From NCBI GenBank assembly GCA_022798155.1, contig JAAWLY010000072.1:1-10100 (forward strand): 10,100 nt of DNA. Direction: 5' to 3'. The notes beneath the pieces were generated by a model. It was not told where the DNA came from and made no database searches. It saw only the letters and a program-made list of their open reading frames with translations. Origin of the DNA: Lawsonibacter sp. Its GTDB lineage: Bacteria > Bacillota > Clostridia > Oscillospirales > Oscillospiraceae. This document shows, in pieces, positions 1 through 6,561 of this stretch (position 1 is the stretch's first letter; each line of letters begins with the position of its first letter). The position numbers and the translations under genes are program-made.

Positions 1-1152
1 GGCCATCACCTCGCCGGTGGCCTTCATCTGGGTGCCCAGGGTGCGGCTGGCGGTGGTGAACTTGTCGAAGGGCAGGCGGGGGATCTTCAGCACGCAGTAG
101 TCGATGGTGGGCTCAAAACAGGCGGTGGTCTTGCCTGTGACGGCGTTGGGGATCTCGTCCAGGGTGTAGCCCAGTGCCACCTTGGCGGCCACCTTGGCGA
201 TGGGGTAGCCGGTGGCCTTGGAGGCCAGGGCGGAGGACCGGGACACCCGGGGGTTGACCTCGATGACGGCGTATTCAAAGGAATCGGGATTTAAGGCAAA
301 CTGCACGTTGCACCCGCCCTCAATCTCCAGGGCGGAGATGATGTCCAGGGCGGCGGAGCGGAGCATCTGGAATTCCTTGTTGGCCAGGGTCTGGGCGGGG
401 GCCACCACGATGGAGTCGCCGGTGTGGACCCCCACCGGGTCGATGTTCTCCATGGAGCAGATGGTGATCACGTTGCCGGCCCCGTCCCGCATCACCTCAA
501 ACTCGATCTCCTTCCAGCCGGCGATGCACCGCTCGATGAGCACCTGGCCCACCCGGCTCAGGGTGATGCCCCGGCCGGCAATCTCCTCCAGGGAAGCCCG
601 GTCGTAGGCGATGCCGCCGCCGGTGCCGCCCAGGGTGTAAGCGGGCCGGACAATGACCGGATAGCCGATGCTCTCGGCAAAGTCTACCGCGTCCTTCACG
701 CTCTCCACCACCAGGGAGGTGACGCAGGGCTGGCGGATGGACTCCATGCAGTCCTTAAAGCCCTGGCGGTCCTCCGCCTTGCGGATGGAGTCGGGGGAGG
801 TACCCAGCAGGCGGACGCCGTACTTTTTCAGCGTTCCATTCTCGTGGAGGGCCATGGCCAGGTTCAGCCCGGTCTGTCCCCCCAAGGTGGGCAGGATGGC
901 GTCTGGCCGTTCCATCTCGATGACCTGAGTCACCGAGGGGATGTTCAGCGGCTCGATGTACACGTGGTCGGCGATGTCCTTGTCGGTCATGATGGTGGCG
1001 GGGTTGGAGTTGACCAGCACCACCTCCAGCCCCTCCTCCTTCAGAGCCCGGCAGGCCTGGGTGCCGGCGTAGTCAAACTCGGCGGCCTGGCCGATGACAA
1101 TGGGGCCGGAGCCCAGCACCAGCACCTTTTTTACATCCGTATACTTGGGCAT
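1..1152 (-). CDS. carB: Carbamoyl-phosphate synthase large subunit, N-terminal part (runs off left edge)
   Basis: Large subunit of carbamoyl-phosphate synthase, which makes carbamoyl phosphate from bicarbonate, ATP and ammonia passed from CarA, for pyrimidine and arginine synthesis in the cytoplasm. The visible 384 residues start MPKYTDVKKVLVLGSGPIVI, the standard CarB opening. They continue through the pre-ATP-grasp fold (GQAAEFDYAGTQA, VNSNPATIMTD) and the first ATP-grasp domain (RPAYTLGGTGGG, SMENIDPVGVHTGDS, EVNPRVSRSSALASKATGYPIA). The visible end is the YCVLKIPRLPFDKF region. Full CarB is about 1,070 residues, so roughly the first third is present and there is no stop before base 1. The ATG shares one base with the carA stop (TAATG), and a purine-rich AAAGGGGG site lies about 9 nt upstream, so the two subunits should be translationally coupled. 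No frameshift or missing key residue seen. Very confident. Confidence 0.98.
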   Translation of the reverse strand, partial: MPKYTDVKKVLVLGSGPIVIGQAAEFDYAGTQACRALKEEGLEVVLVNSNPATIMTDKDIADHVYIEPLNIPSVTQVIEMERPDAILPTLGGQTGLNLAMALHENGTLKKYGVRLLGTSPDSIRKAEDRQGFKDCMESIRQPCVTSLVVESVKDAVDFAESIGYPVIVRPAYTLGGTGGGIAYDRASLEEIAGRGITLSRVGQVLIERCIAGWKEIEFEVMRDGAGNVITICSMENIDPVGVHTGDSIVVAPAQTLANKEFQMLRSAALDIISALEIEGGCNVQFALNPDSFEYAVIEVNPRVSRSSALASKATGYPIAKVAAKVALGYTLDEIPNAVTGKTTACFEPTIDYCVLKIPRLPFDKFTTASRTLGTQMKATGEVMA

Positions 1153-2246
1153 TACTGAGCGCCCCCTTTCTTGGCAGCCATAGAATCAATAAAGCGGTTG
1201 AACAGGTATTCCGTGTCCTTGGGGCCGGCGTTGGCCTCGGGATGGAACTGGGTGGTAAAGCAGTTGGGCCGCTTGTAGCACAGGCCTTCGCAGGTGCCGT
1301 CGTTGACGTTGACGTGGCTCACCTCGGCCACCGCTGGGTCCACCGAATCGGCCAGCACCATATAGCCGTGGTTCTGGCTGGTGATGAACACCCGGCCTTT
1401 CTCCACGTCTCGGACGGGGTGGTTGCCTCCCCGGTGGCCGTAGGCCAGCCGGCCGGTTTTGGCCCCGGTAGCCAGGGCCAGCAGCTGGTGGCCCAGGCAG
1501 ACCCCGAAGAGGGGGATATCGCTGGCGTAGAGCTTTTTCAGCTCCTCGATGATGGCGGTGTTCTCCGCCGGATCGCCGGGGCCGTTGCTGAGCATCACCC
1601 CGTCGTAGTCCCCGGACAGCACCGTCTCCGCGGGTGTGGAGGCGGGCAGAACGGTCACCTTACAGCCCCTGCGGCGCAGGCACTCGATCATGTGCTGCTT
1701 CACCCCGTAGTCCATCATGGCCACATGGAAGCGCTCCTCCCCGTCGGCGGGGAAAACCTCGGGCTGGCTCCGGGTGACCCGGGCCACTGTACCCTCCACC
1801 CGGTAGTTCTTCAGCTGCTCCAGCACCTGGGCAATATTAAAATGCTCCGCGCAGGTGAGCATTCCGTTCATGCTCCCCTGGCTGCGGAGTATTTTGGTCA
1901 GCGCCCGGGTATCTACGCCCTGGATGCCGGTAATATTGTACCTCTCCAAATAACTTCCCAGGTCTCCCTCACACCGGAAATTGCTCCCCCGGGGGGACAG
2001 GCGGCGGACCACAAAGGCCTCTACCCAGGGCCGGCCGGACTCGTTGTCCTCGCTGTTCACGCCGTAGTTGCCGATGAGGGGGTAGGACATCACCACGCCC
2101 TGCCCGGCATAGGAGGGGTCGGTGAGGATCTCCTGATAGCCGGTCATGGAGGTATTGAACACCATCTCGCACACCCGGGTCTCAGTGGAGCCTATGCTCT
2201 CTCCGGTAAAGACGCTCCCGTTGGCCAAAATCAAGGTTGCTTTCAT
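1152..2246 (-). CDS. carA: Carbamoyl-phosphate synthase small (glutaminase) subunit
   Basis: Glutamine amidotransferase subunit that hydrolyses glutamine and channels ammonia to CarB. The protein is 364 residues, normal for the family. The N-terminal CPSase_sm domain (about 1-140) opens KATLILANGSVFTGESIGS and contains FNTSMTGYQEILTDPSYAGQ. The class I glutaminase domain (about 172-360) has the nucleophile elbow FGVCLGHQ with Cys250 and the HPEA motif with His335 and Glu337, so the catalytic triad is intact. SNGPGDP at about 220-226 is also typical. The ATG at 2246 matches the family N-terminus; the ribosome site (AGGA, 3 nt away) is rather close to it. carA is first in the operon, 45-50 nt downstream of a consensus promoter, and its stop overlaps the carB start. 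Very confident. Confidence 0.98.
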   Translation of the reverse strand: MKATLILANGSVFTGESIGSTETRVCEMVFNTSMTGYQEILTDPSYAGQGVVMSYPLIGNYGVNSEDNESGRPWVEAFVVRRLSPRGSNFRCEGDLGSYLERYNITGIQGVDTRALTKILRSQGSMNGMLTCAEHFNIAQVLEQLKNYRVEGTVARVTRSQPEVFPADGEERFHVAMMDYGVKQHMIECLRRRGCKVTVLPASTPAETVLSGDYDGVMLSNGPGDPAENTAIIEELKKLYASDIPLFGVCLGHQLLALATGAKTGRLAYGHRGGNHPVRDVEKGRVFITSQNHGYMVLADSVDPAVAEVSHVNVNDGTCEGLCYKRPNCFTTQFHPEANAGPKDTEYLFNRFIDSMAAKKGGAQ

Positions 2247-2298
2247 TTTTCCTGTTCACTCACTTTCCGTGCCAATTCCAATCGTATATTGTTGAGTT

Positions 2299-2327
2299 AT
2301 TATACCGAAGGAGCCCCTGTTTTTCAA
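2299..2327 (-). promoter_or_regulatory. Sigma-A promoter of carAB
   Basis: On the minus strand, TTGAAA (2322-2327) and a perfect TATAAT (2299-2304) are separated by exactly 17 bp. Transcription would start near 2292, leaving a leader of about 45 nt before the carA ATG. That is too short for a PyrR-binding attenuator or a pyrimidine-type riboswitch, and I see no terminator hairpin in it. Any control is more likely at the promoter itself. The promoter lies in the 214-bp divergent gap between carA and the DUF421 gene. Confidence 0.85.
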
Positions 2328-2389
2328 GAGGCGTTTTCACTTTTGTGTATAAATATTCAGCTTATCTTTTAGGCAAAACGCAGGATAAA

Positions 2390-2407
2390 TTTCCGGCCGC
2401 CGGGAAA
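2390..2407. repeat. Short inverted repeat TTTCC/GGAAA in the carA-DUF421 gap
   Basis: TTTCC (2390-2394) and GGAAA (2403-2407) flank an 8-nt GC-rich centre in the divergent intergenic region. The stem is only 5 bp, and there is no run of T after it on the plus strand. It could be part of the leader of the DUF421 transcript or chance. Upstream of it on the plus strand I find only a lone TATAAA (2348-2353) without a credible -35 box, so no DUF421 promoter is called. Confidence 0.25.
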
Positions 2408-2420
2408 GACTGTTTAACGC

Positions 2421-2432
2421 CCCCATATGGGG
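2421..2432. repeat. Perfect 12-bp palindrome CCCCATATGGGG upstream of the DUF421 gene
   Basis: CCCC-AT-AT-GGGG is fully self-complementary and sits 14 bp before the Shine-Dalgarno sequence of the DUF421 gene, in the carA-DUF421 divergent gap. It resembles an operator half-site pair more than a hairpin, because an RNA version would leave no loop without breaking base pairs. Function is inferred only from its symmetry and position. Confidence 0.4.
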
Positions 2433-2446
2433 AAACCACTGCTTCC

Positions 2447-2452
2447 AGGAGG
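2447..2452 (+). promoter_or_regulatory. Ribosome binding site deciding a TTG start
   Basis: A perfect AGGAGG lies 8 nt before TTG at 2461. The next in-frame ATG (residue 21) is inside the first membrane segment and would remove it, so TTG is the better start. Confidence 0.85.
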
Positions 2453-2460
2453 CGACGCCT

Positions 2461-3141
2461 TTGTTTACCGGCTTTCTTCGCACAATTATCCTATACATTC
2501 TCATCACCGCCGGGGTGCGCATGATGGGCAAGCGGCAGGTGGGGGAGCTGGAGCCCTCTGAGCTGGTGCTCTCTCTCATCATCGCCGACCTGGCCTCTGT
2601 GCCCATGCAGGACTACGGCATTCCCCTGCTTACCGGAATCATGCCCATCCTCACCCTGCTGTCGCTGACCATGATCCTGTCGGTGCTCACCATGAAAAGC
2701 GTGCGCTTTCGGGCCATCATGTGCGGCCGGCCCAGCGTCATCATCCAGAACGGGACCATCGACCAGGGGGAGATGGCCAAAAACCGGCTTACGGTGGACG
2801 AGCTGCTGGAGGAGCTGCGGGGAAAGGGATACACCGACCTGGCCCAGATCAAATACGCAATTTTAGAGACCAATGGCCAGCTGTCCGTTCTGCCCTACGC
2901 CAACCAGAAGCCCCCCACGGCCCGGGATTTGAAGGTGAGCGTGGAGGAGGGCGGCCTGCCCCGGGTGGTAGTCAGCGACGGCCGGCTGCTGGAGCACAAC
3001 CTGAAGCTTCTGGGCCACGACCGGCCCTGGCTGGACAAGCAGCTGACCCAGCGGGGATGCAGGGACCTGTCGAAGGTGTTCCTCCTGCTGGTGGACGAGG
3101 CGGATGGGGTCTATTTCGCCCGGAAGGATGAGAGCGCGTAG
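2461..3141 (+). CDS. DUF421 (YetF/YcaP-like) membrane protein
   Basis: Integral membrane protein of the DUF421 family, 226 residues; biochemical role not established. Hydrophobic segments at about 5-20, 34-49 and 55-77 precede a soluble C-terminal region in two parts, as in YetF-type proteins. Family hallmarks visible are GKRQVGELEPSELVLSLI (23-40), the GRPSVIIQNGTI strand (89-100), NRLTVDELLEELRGKGYTDL (108-127) and YAILETNGQLSVLPY (132-146). The TTG start is chosen from an ideal ribosome site. The partner gene downstream encodes DUF4363, a combination I recall from clostridial genomes and which suggests the two work together. Bacillus relatives of DUF421 have been linked to spore membrane properties, but nothing here shows this directly. 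Its stop codon (TAG, 3139-3141) lies inside the left end of a small inverted-repeat element, so its last residues may have been changed by insertion. Confidence 0.93.
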   Translation: MFTGFLRTIILYILITAGVRMMGKRQVGELEPSELVLSLIIADLASVPMQDYGIPLLTGIMPILTLLSLTMILSVLTMKSVRFRAIMCGRPSVIIQNGTIDQGEMAKNRLTVDELLEELRGKGYTDLAQIKYAILETNGQLSVLPYANQKPPTARDLKVSVEEGGLPRVVVSDGRLLEHNLKLLGHDRPWLDKQLTQRGCRDLSKVFLLLVDEADGVYFARKDESA

Positions 3142-3212
3142 GGGCGGCCTTTGGCCTCCGTTCCAACCGAATACGGTGCACAACCGTTCGGGCGGATAAT
3201 ATCCGCCCCTAC
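3138..3212. repeat. 75-bp terminal-inverted-repeat element (MITE-like intergenic repeat)
   Basis: The ends are perfect 10-bp inverted repeats: GTAGGGGCGG (3138-3147) and CCGCCCCTAC (3203-3212). Inside are three small hairpins. The first is GGCC-TTT-GGCC (3146-3156). The second is ACGGT-GCACA-ACCGT (3173-3187). The third is the strong GGGCGGAT-AAT-ATCCGCCC (3190-3208). It encodes no protein. It fills nearly the whole gap between the DUF421 and DUF4363 genes, provides the DUF421 stop codon at its left end, and stops 7 nt before the DUF4363 ribosome site. From memory, GTAGGGGCGG-type repeats are common between genes in Oscillospiraceae; I could not test copy number here. As RNA it would be highly structured and might affect mRNA processing or DUF4363 translation (inference). 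Confidence 0.75.
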
Positions 3213-3232
3213 ACAGCAGAGGAGGATAAGTC

Positions 3233-3613
3233 ATGAGACGTCTTTATATTGCGGCGGCCCTGCTGCTGTTCCTGCTGGGGGCCAGCCTGGCCAACGCCTG
3301 GTATGCCCAGAGCGTTACCGACGGCATCGGGGAGCAGCTCCGGCAGGCCCAGGCCCTGACCCTGGAGGACAACTGGGATCGTGCGCAGGACCTCACCCGC
3401 CAGGCCTATCAGGACTGGCAGGAAAAACACTTCTACTTCCACACCGTCATGCGTCATAGCGACACCGACCAGATTCTGCGGGCCTTCCGCGCGGTGCTGG
3501 AGTATCTGGAGCTGCGGGAGCCCGACCAGTACAACGCCGCCAACGCCGACCTGGTGGCACAGCTGGAACTGCTGGCCGAAATGGAGCAGGCCTCGGTGGT
3601 CAACGTGCTGTAA
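3233..3613 (+). CDS. DUF4363 family membrane-anchored protein
   Basis: Small protein of 126 residues that I recognise as DUF4363-like from its build and its place after a DUF421 gene. One N-terminal hydrophobic helix (about 4-23) serves as an uncleaved anchor or signal peptide; ANAWYAQ at 20-26 could also be read as a weak cleavage region. The rest (about 27-126) is an amphipathic, mostly helical domain rich in Gln, Glu and Asp with conserved-looking aromatic positions (W48, W62, F67, F69). It probably lies outside the membrane. Function is unknown. The start is fixed by AGGAGG (3220-3225) 7 nt upstream. It is likely cotranscribed with the DUF421 gene through the small repeat element. Its stop is only 16 bp from the end of the convergent SLH-hydrolase gene. 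Confidence 0.85.
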   Translation: MRRLYIAAALLLFLLGASLANAWYAQSVTDGIGEQLRQAQALTLEDNWDRAQDLTRQAYQDWQEKHFYFHTVMRHSDTDQILRAFRAVLEYLELREPDQYNAANADLVAQLELLAEMEQASVVNVL

Positions 3614-3629
3614 TCCCCGCCTGCGCGCC

Positions 3630-4691
3630 TCAGCCGGGATAGCGGGTGCGGACGTAAAAGTTCTCGTCCTCCAGCTCCTGGCGGGTAATCTCCCGGTCCC
3701 AGTGAATCGTTCCGTTGTAGTTCCCCTCAGCCACAATGACGCTGCCGGCGCGCTTTTCCAGCACGATCACCGTGTGGGTGTCATTCTTCACCCGCAGGAT
3801 ATCCCCCGCCCGGATTTTATCAAAATCGGAGTGCTGCGCGGTGATGGGCAGCTGGCCAAACACCGTGTCGCTGCACAGAAAGGCGAAGGCGGCGCAGCCA
3901 TGGCCCCTGATGAACATCGCGTTGGAGGTATAGTGGTTGTTTTCGTTGGTCCAGGGCATCCCCTCCGGGTAGCTGCCCCGCAGTCCGTTTATAATCTCCC
4001 GCACATTGTCCTCGGTAATCGCTTTTCCGTTTGCCAGCCGCACGCCGGTCTGCGCCGGACTGTCCGCGCCCTCTGTTACAACATCGTACAGGGCGCACAG
4101 CACGGCGGCCGCCTGGCCCCGATCCATGGCGGCGGCGGGGGCAAAGCCGCTGCCGGTGCCGCTGAGCAGCTCCATGGAGTAACAGGTAAGCACGGCGTCT
4201 ACATTCCGGCCGTCTACAGCGTCCAGGTCGGCGATTTTCGCCCGGGCCCAGGCCTTATCCACCTCGCTGGGCAGCTGTTTTCCCTCCGCCTGGAGGTAAT
4301 TGTATATCATCTGGGCCATGGCCTGGCGAGGGACGGGCTGGCCGCCCTGGGTGCTCCACGCCCCCTCATCCGCCATCACGGTGCCGTCCCACAGCCCATG
4401 GGCGTCTGCCACGGCACAGTAGGGCCTCCACCACTCTCCACCGCTCTCCCCGTCCGTCTCGTCCTGATAGCGGATGCCACACAGCATTACGGCGTACTCG
4501 CGGTAGCTCACCGCCCGGCTGGGCTCAAACCTTCCGCCCCCCACGCCGGCAGCCAGGCCAAGGGAGACGGCCCGCTCCACATATGGGGCGGCCCAGCCCT
4601 CTACATCAGAAAAGGTCCCCGCGGCAAAGGCGGGGGCACACAGGCTTAGGCACAGCGCCAGGGAGAGAAGGCCTGAAATCCACTTTTTCAT
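3630..4691 (-). CDS. Secreted SLH-domain protein with C-terminal papain-like (NlpC/P60-like) hydrolase domain
   Basis: Exported cell-wall protein, 353 residues. A clear signal peptide (1-23: KKW, hydrophobic core, cleavage after APAFA) precedes three SLH repeats at about 26-72, 86-133 and 153-204. The first is canonical (FSDVEGWAAPYVERAVSLGL, GGGRFEPS). The usual TRAE motif is degenerate in all three (SYRE, VPRQ, MDRG). SLH domains normally bind secondary cell-wall polymers. The C-terminal region (about 225-353) has the order expected of an NlpC/P60-like fold. It carries GHGCAAFA with candidate nucleophile Cys266, RAGDILRVKNDTHTVIVLE with His306, and AEGNYNG with Asn324 as possible third residue. 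A cysteine amidase or peptidase acting on peptidoglycan or a surface protein is inferred. It is last in the operon, 16 nt after folD, with an AAAGGA site lying across the folD stop. An alternative is a non-enzymatic CHAP-like domain. Confidence 0.85.
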   Translation of the reverse strand: MKKWISGLLSLALCLSLCAPAFAAGTFSDVEGWAAPYVERAVSLGLAAGVGGGRFEPSRAVSYREYAVMLCGIRYQDETDGESGGEWWRPYCAVADAHGLWDGTVMADEGAWSTQGGQPVPRQAMAQMIYNYLQAEGKQLPSEVDKAWARAKIADLDAVDGRNVDAVLTCYSMELLSGTGSGFAPAAAMDRGQAAAVLCALYDVVTEGADSPAQTGVRLANGKAITEDNVREIINGLRGSYPEGMPWTNENNHYTSNAMFIRGHGCAAFAFLCSDTVFGQLPITAQHSDFDKIRAGDILRVKNDTHTVIVLEKRAGSVIVAEGNYNGTIHWDREITRQELEDENFYVRTRYPG

Positions 4692-4707
4692 AGGTATGCT
4701 TCCTTTC

Positions 4708-5604
4708 TCATTTTGACTGACACGCGGCGCCTCCCTGCTCCGGAGGGAGCCCCGCTCCGATTCCTTTCCCGTGGCGCAGGGCGGCGGCGAGGGTATTTTC
4801 CATCAGCACAGCCCGGGTGACCGGCCCCACCCCGCCGGGGACGGGGGTTATGTAGGACGCCTTCTCCGCCACTGGGGCATAGTCCGCGTCGCCGCACAGC
4901 TTGCCGGCCCCGTCCCGGTTGACGGCCACGTCGATGACCACCGCCCCCTCCTTCACCATGTCGGCGGTAATCAGGCCGGGGTGGCCGGCGGCGGAGATAA
5001 GAATATCCGCCCGACGGCACTCGGCGGCCAGGTCGGGGGTCTTGGTGTGGCAGACGGTAACGGTGCAGTCCCGGCGCAGCAACAGCATGGCCTGGGGCTT
5101 GCCCACAATGTTGGACCGGCCCACCATGGTGCAGTTTTTCCAGGCCGGATCGATGCCATACTCCGCCAGCAGCCGCATCACTCCCGCCGGGGTGCAGGGC
5201 CAGAAGGAGTCCACCCCGAAGGTCAAATCCCCCATGTTGGAGGGGTGGACGCAGTCCACGTCCTTATCCGGCCGGATGGCCAGCTGAATTTCCCGGCCGT
5301 CCAAATGCTGGGGCAGTGGGAACTGGATGAGGATGCCGTCGATGCCCTCCCGCTCATTTAAAAAGCGGATCACGTCCAGCAGCTCTGCCTGGGGCACGTC
5401 CTCGGGCAGGCGGTAGGTCTCGTAGTAGATGCCGCACTGCTGGCAGTCCTTCCGTTTGCCGGCCTCGTAGACCTGGGCGGCGGGGTTCTCCCCCACCAAA
5501 ATCATAGCCATCCCCGGCTTGCGCTCCATCTGCTCCACCTGGAGCCGGACCTGTTCCTTGATTTTGGCCGCCAGGGCCTTTCCGTCCATAATTACTGCCG
5601 CCAT
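4708..5604 (-). CDS. folD: Bifunctional methylene-tetrahydrofolate dehydrogenase/methenyl-tetrahydrofolate cyclohydrolase
   Basis: Cytoplasmic one-carbon enzyme interconverting 5,10-methylene-THF, 5,10-methenyl-THF and 10-formyl-THF, using NADP(H). The 298 residues contain all FolD landmarks: ILVGENPAAQVYEAGKRK with Tyr46 and catalytic Lys50, GILIQFPLPQHL with Gln94, KDVDCVHPSN (114-123), the dinucleotide-binding GRSNIVGKP (162-170) and the signature PVPGGVGPVTRAVLMENT (254-271). Two signature positions differ from the common form: Cys118 where Gly is usual (KDVDG), and Gly49 where Ser is usual before the Lys. A tail of about 17 residues after the last helix is longer than in many homologues. 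AGGAGG (5613-5618) lies 8 nt before the ATG, inside the end of lgt. Only 3 nt separate the lgt stop from this start, so it is coupled to lgt. Very confident of identity. Confidence 0.97.
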   Translation of the reverse strand: MAAVIMDGKALAAKIKEQVRLQVEQMERKPGMAMILVGENPAAQVYEAGKRKDCQQCGIYYETYRLPEDVPQAELLDVIRFLNEREGIDGILIQFPLPQHLDGREIQLAIRPDKDVDCVHPSNMGDLTFGVDSFWPCTPAGVMRLLAEYGIDPAWKNCTMVGRSNIVGKPQAMLLLRRDCTVTVCHTKTPDLAAECRRADILISAAGHPGLITADMVKEGAVVIDVAVNRDGAGKLCGDADYAPVAEKASYITPVPGGVGPVTRAVLMENTLAAALRHGKGIGAGLPPEQGGAACQSK

Positions 5605-5607
5605 AGT

Positions 5608-6561
5608 TCATTCCTCCTCGTCTGTCTCTTCCCGGCTGGCAGTGGCCAGCTTATCCACAAAAAGCTCGGGGCGCTTCCCCCGATGCTGCCAAAGGGCCCA
5701 GCCCAACACTGCCCCGGCAATGACGCAGGTGACCACCGCCAGCAGCTGGGACACCCGAATGGGCACGCCGAACAGCTCCCAGCCAAAGAGGTACAGGCTG
5801 TCGGTGCGCAGCCCCTCGATCCAGGCCCTGCCCAGGCCGTACCAGAAGAAGTAGAACAGGAAGCACTCCCCGTCAAATTTCCGCTTTTTTCCCATAAAAT
5901 AGACCGCGATCAGTCCCACAAAATTCCAGACCGACTCGTAAAAGAAGGTGGGATGTACCCCCAGCGTTCCGCTGAGGATGGCCTCGTACCCCGTCACGTC
6001 CACAAAGTCGCCGCGCAGCATCTTCTCCGCGATGGTGCTCCCGCACATCCGCCAGGGCAGGGTGGTGGCGCGGCCATAGGCCTCTACATTCATAAAGTTG
6101 CCCCACCGGCCGATGAGCTGGCCAATGAACAGTCCGTGAACCCCCAGGTCGGCGTAGGCCAGGAAACTGAGCTTTTTCGCCCGACAGAACAGCAGCAGCA
6201 CAATAGCCGAGGAGATGATGGCCCCGTAGATGGCCAGACCGCCGTCCTCGTAGTTGATGATAGCCCCCCAGTTCAGGGAGCCATCCGGATTTTTGTAGAT
6301 GTCCAGGTTGAACACCACATAGTACACCCGGATGGCCACCAGGGCGGCGGGGACGGCAAAGAACATCATGTCGATGATATTGTCCTCACTGATGCCAAAC
6401 CGCTTTCCCCAGCGGATACAAAGATATACCGCCAGAATCAGCCCGCAGGTGATAATCACCCCGTACCAGTAGACAGGCCTGTTGAGAAATGGGATCGTGA
6501 AGGCCACCCGGTTCAGGGTAAACTTCAGCCCCAGGCCGGGGAAGGATACTGTGTGAATCAC
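5608..6561 (-). CDS. lgt: Phosphatidylglycerol-prolipoprotein diacylglyceryl transferase
   Basis: Membrane enzyme that moves diacylglycerol from phosphatidylglycerol to the lipobox cysteine of prolipoproteins, the first step of lipoprotein maturation. From the GTG start it has 317 residues with about seven hydrophobic segments, as expected. Conserved Lgt features visible are RPVYWYGVIITCG (28-40), YEDGGLAIYGAI (104-115), the signature LIGRWGNFMNVEAYG (149-163) with Arg152 and Asn155, HPTFFYES (203-210), and GLGRAWIEGLRTDSL (242-256) with Arg245 and Glu249. The C-terminal tail after about 295 is charged and cytoplasmic-looking (ends REETDEEE). The open frame continues upstream to 6723, but GTG at 6561 gives the family N-terminus, has an ideal ribosome site and overlaps the preceding stop as GTGA. 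Sits between an M16 peptidase gene and folD in one operon. Very confident. Confidence 0.96.
   Translation of the reverse strand: MIHTVSFPGLGLKFTLNRVAFTIPFLNRPVYWYGVIITCGLILAVYLCIRWGKRFGISEDNIIDMMFFAVPAALVAIRVYYVVFNLDIYKNPDGSLNWGAIINYEDGGLAIYGAIISSAIVLLLFCRAKKLSFLAYADLGVHGLFIGQLIGRWGNFMNVEAYGRATTLPWRMCGSTIAEKMLRGDFVDVTGYEAILSGTLGVHPTFFYESVWNFVGLIAVYFMGKKRKFDGECFLFYFFWYGLGRAWIEGLRTDSLYLFGWELFGVPIRVSQLLAVVTCVIAGAVLGWALWQHRGKRPELFVDKLATASREETDEEE

Noticed and set aside
424..1158. 244-codon plus-strand open frame opposite carB
   Set aside because: It is the antisense of a certain carB gene; long antisense frames are expected with strong G/C third-position bias, and the peptide has no recognisable domain.
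2271..2291. CAAT/ATTG imperfect dyad near the carA transcription start
   Set aside because: Only 4-bp arms, in A/T-rich sequence; not better than chance without comparison to relatives.
2247..2298. PyrR-type attenuator or riboswitch ahead of carA
   Set aside because: The predicted leader is about 45 nt and shows no antiterminator/terminator hairpins.
2341..2370. Plus-strand promoter for DUF421, including a forespore sigma-factor type
   Set aside because: A lone TATAAA or GTATA is present, but I found no matching second box at proper spacing.
1242..2372. 376-codon plus-strand open frame opposite carA
   Set aside because: Mirror of carA with low-complexity Gly/Val/His-rich translation; no ribosome site and no family resemblance.
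3381..4649. 422-codon plus-strand open frame across DUF4363 and antisense to the SLH-hydrolase
   Set aside because: Its start lies inside DUF4363 in another frame, and the rest is antisense to a well-supported secreted protein; composition is that of a shadow frame.
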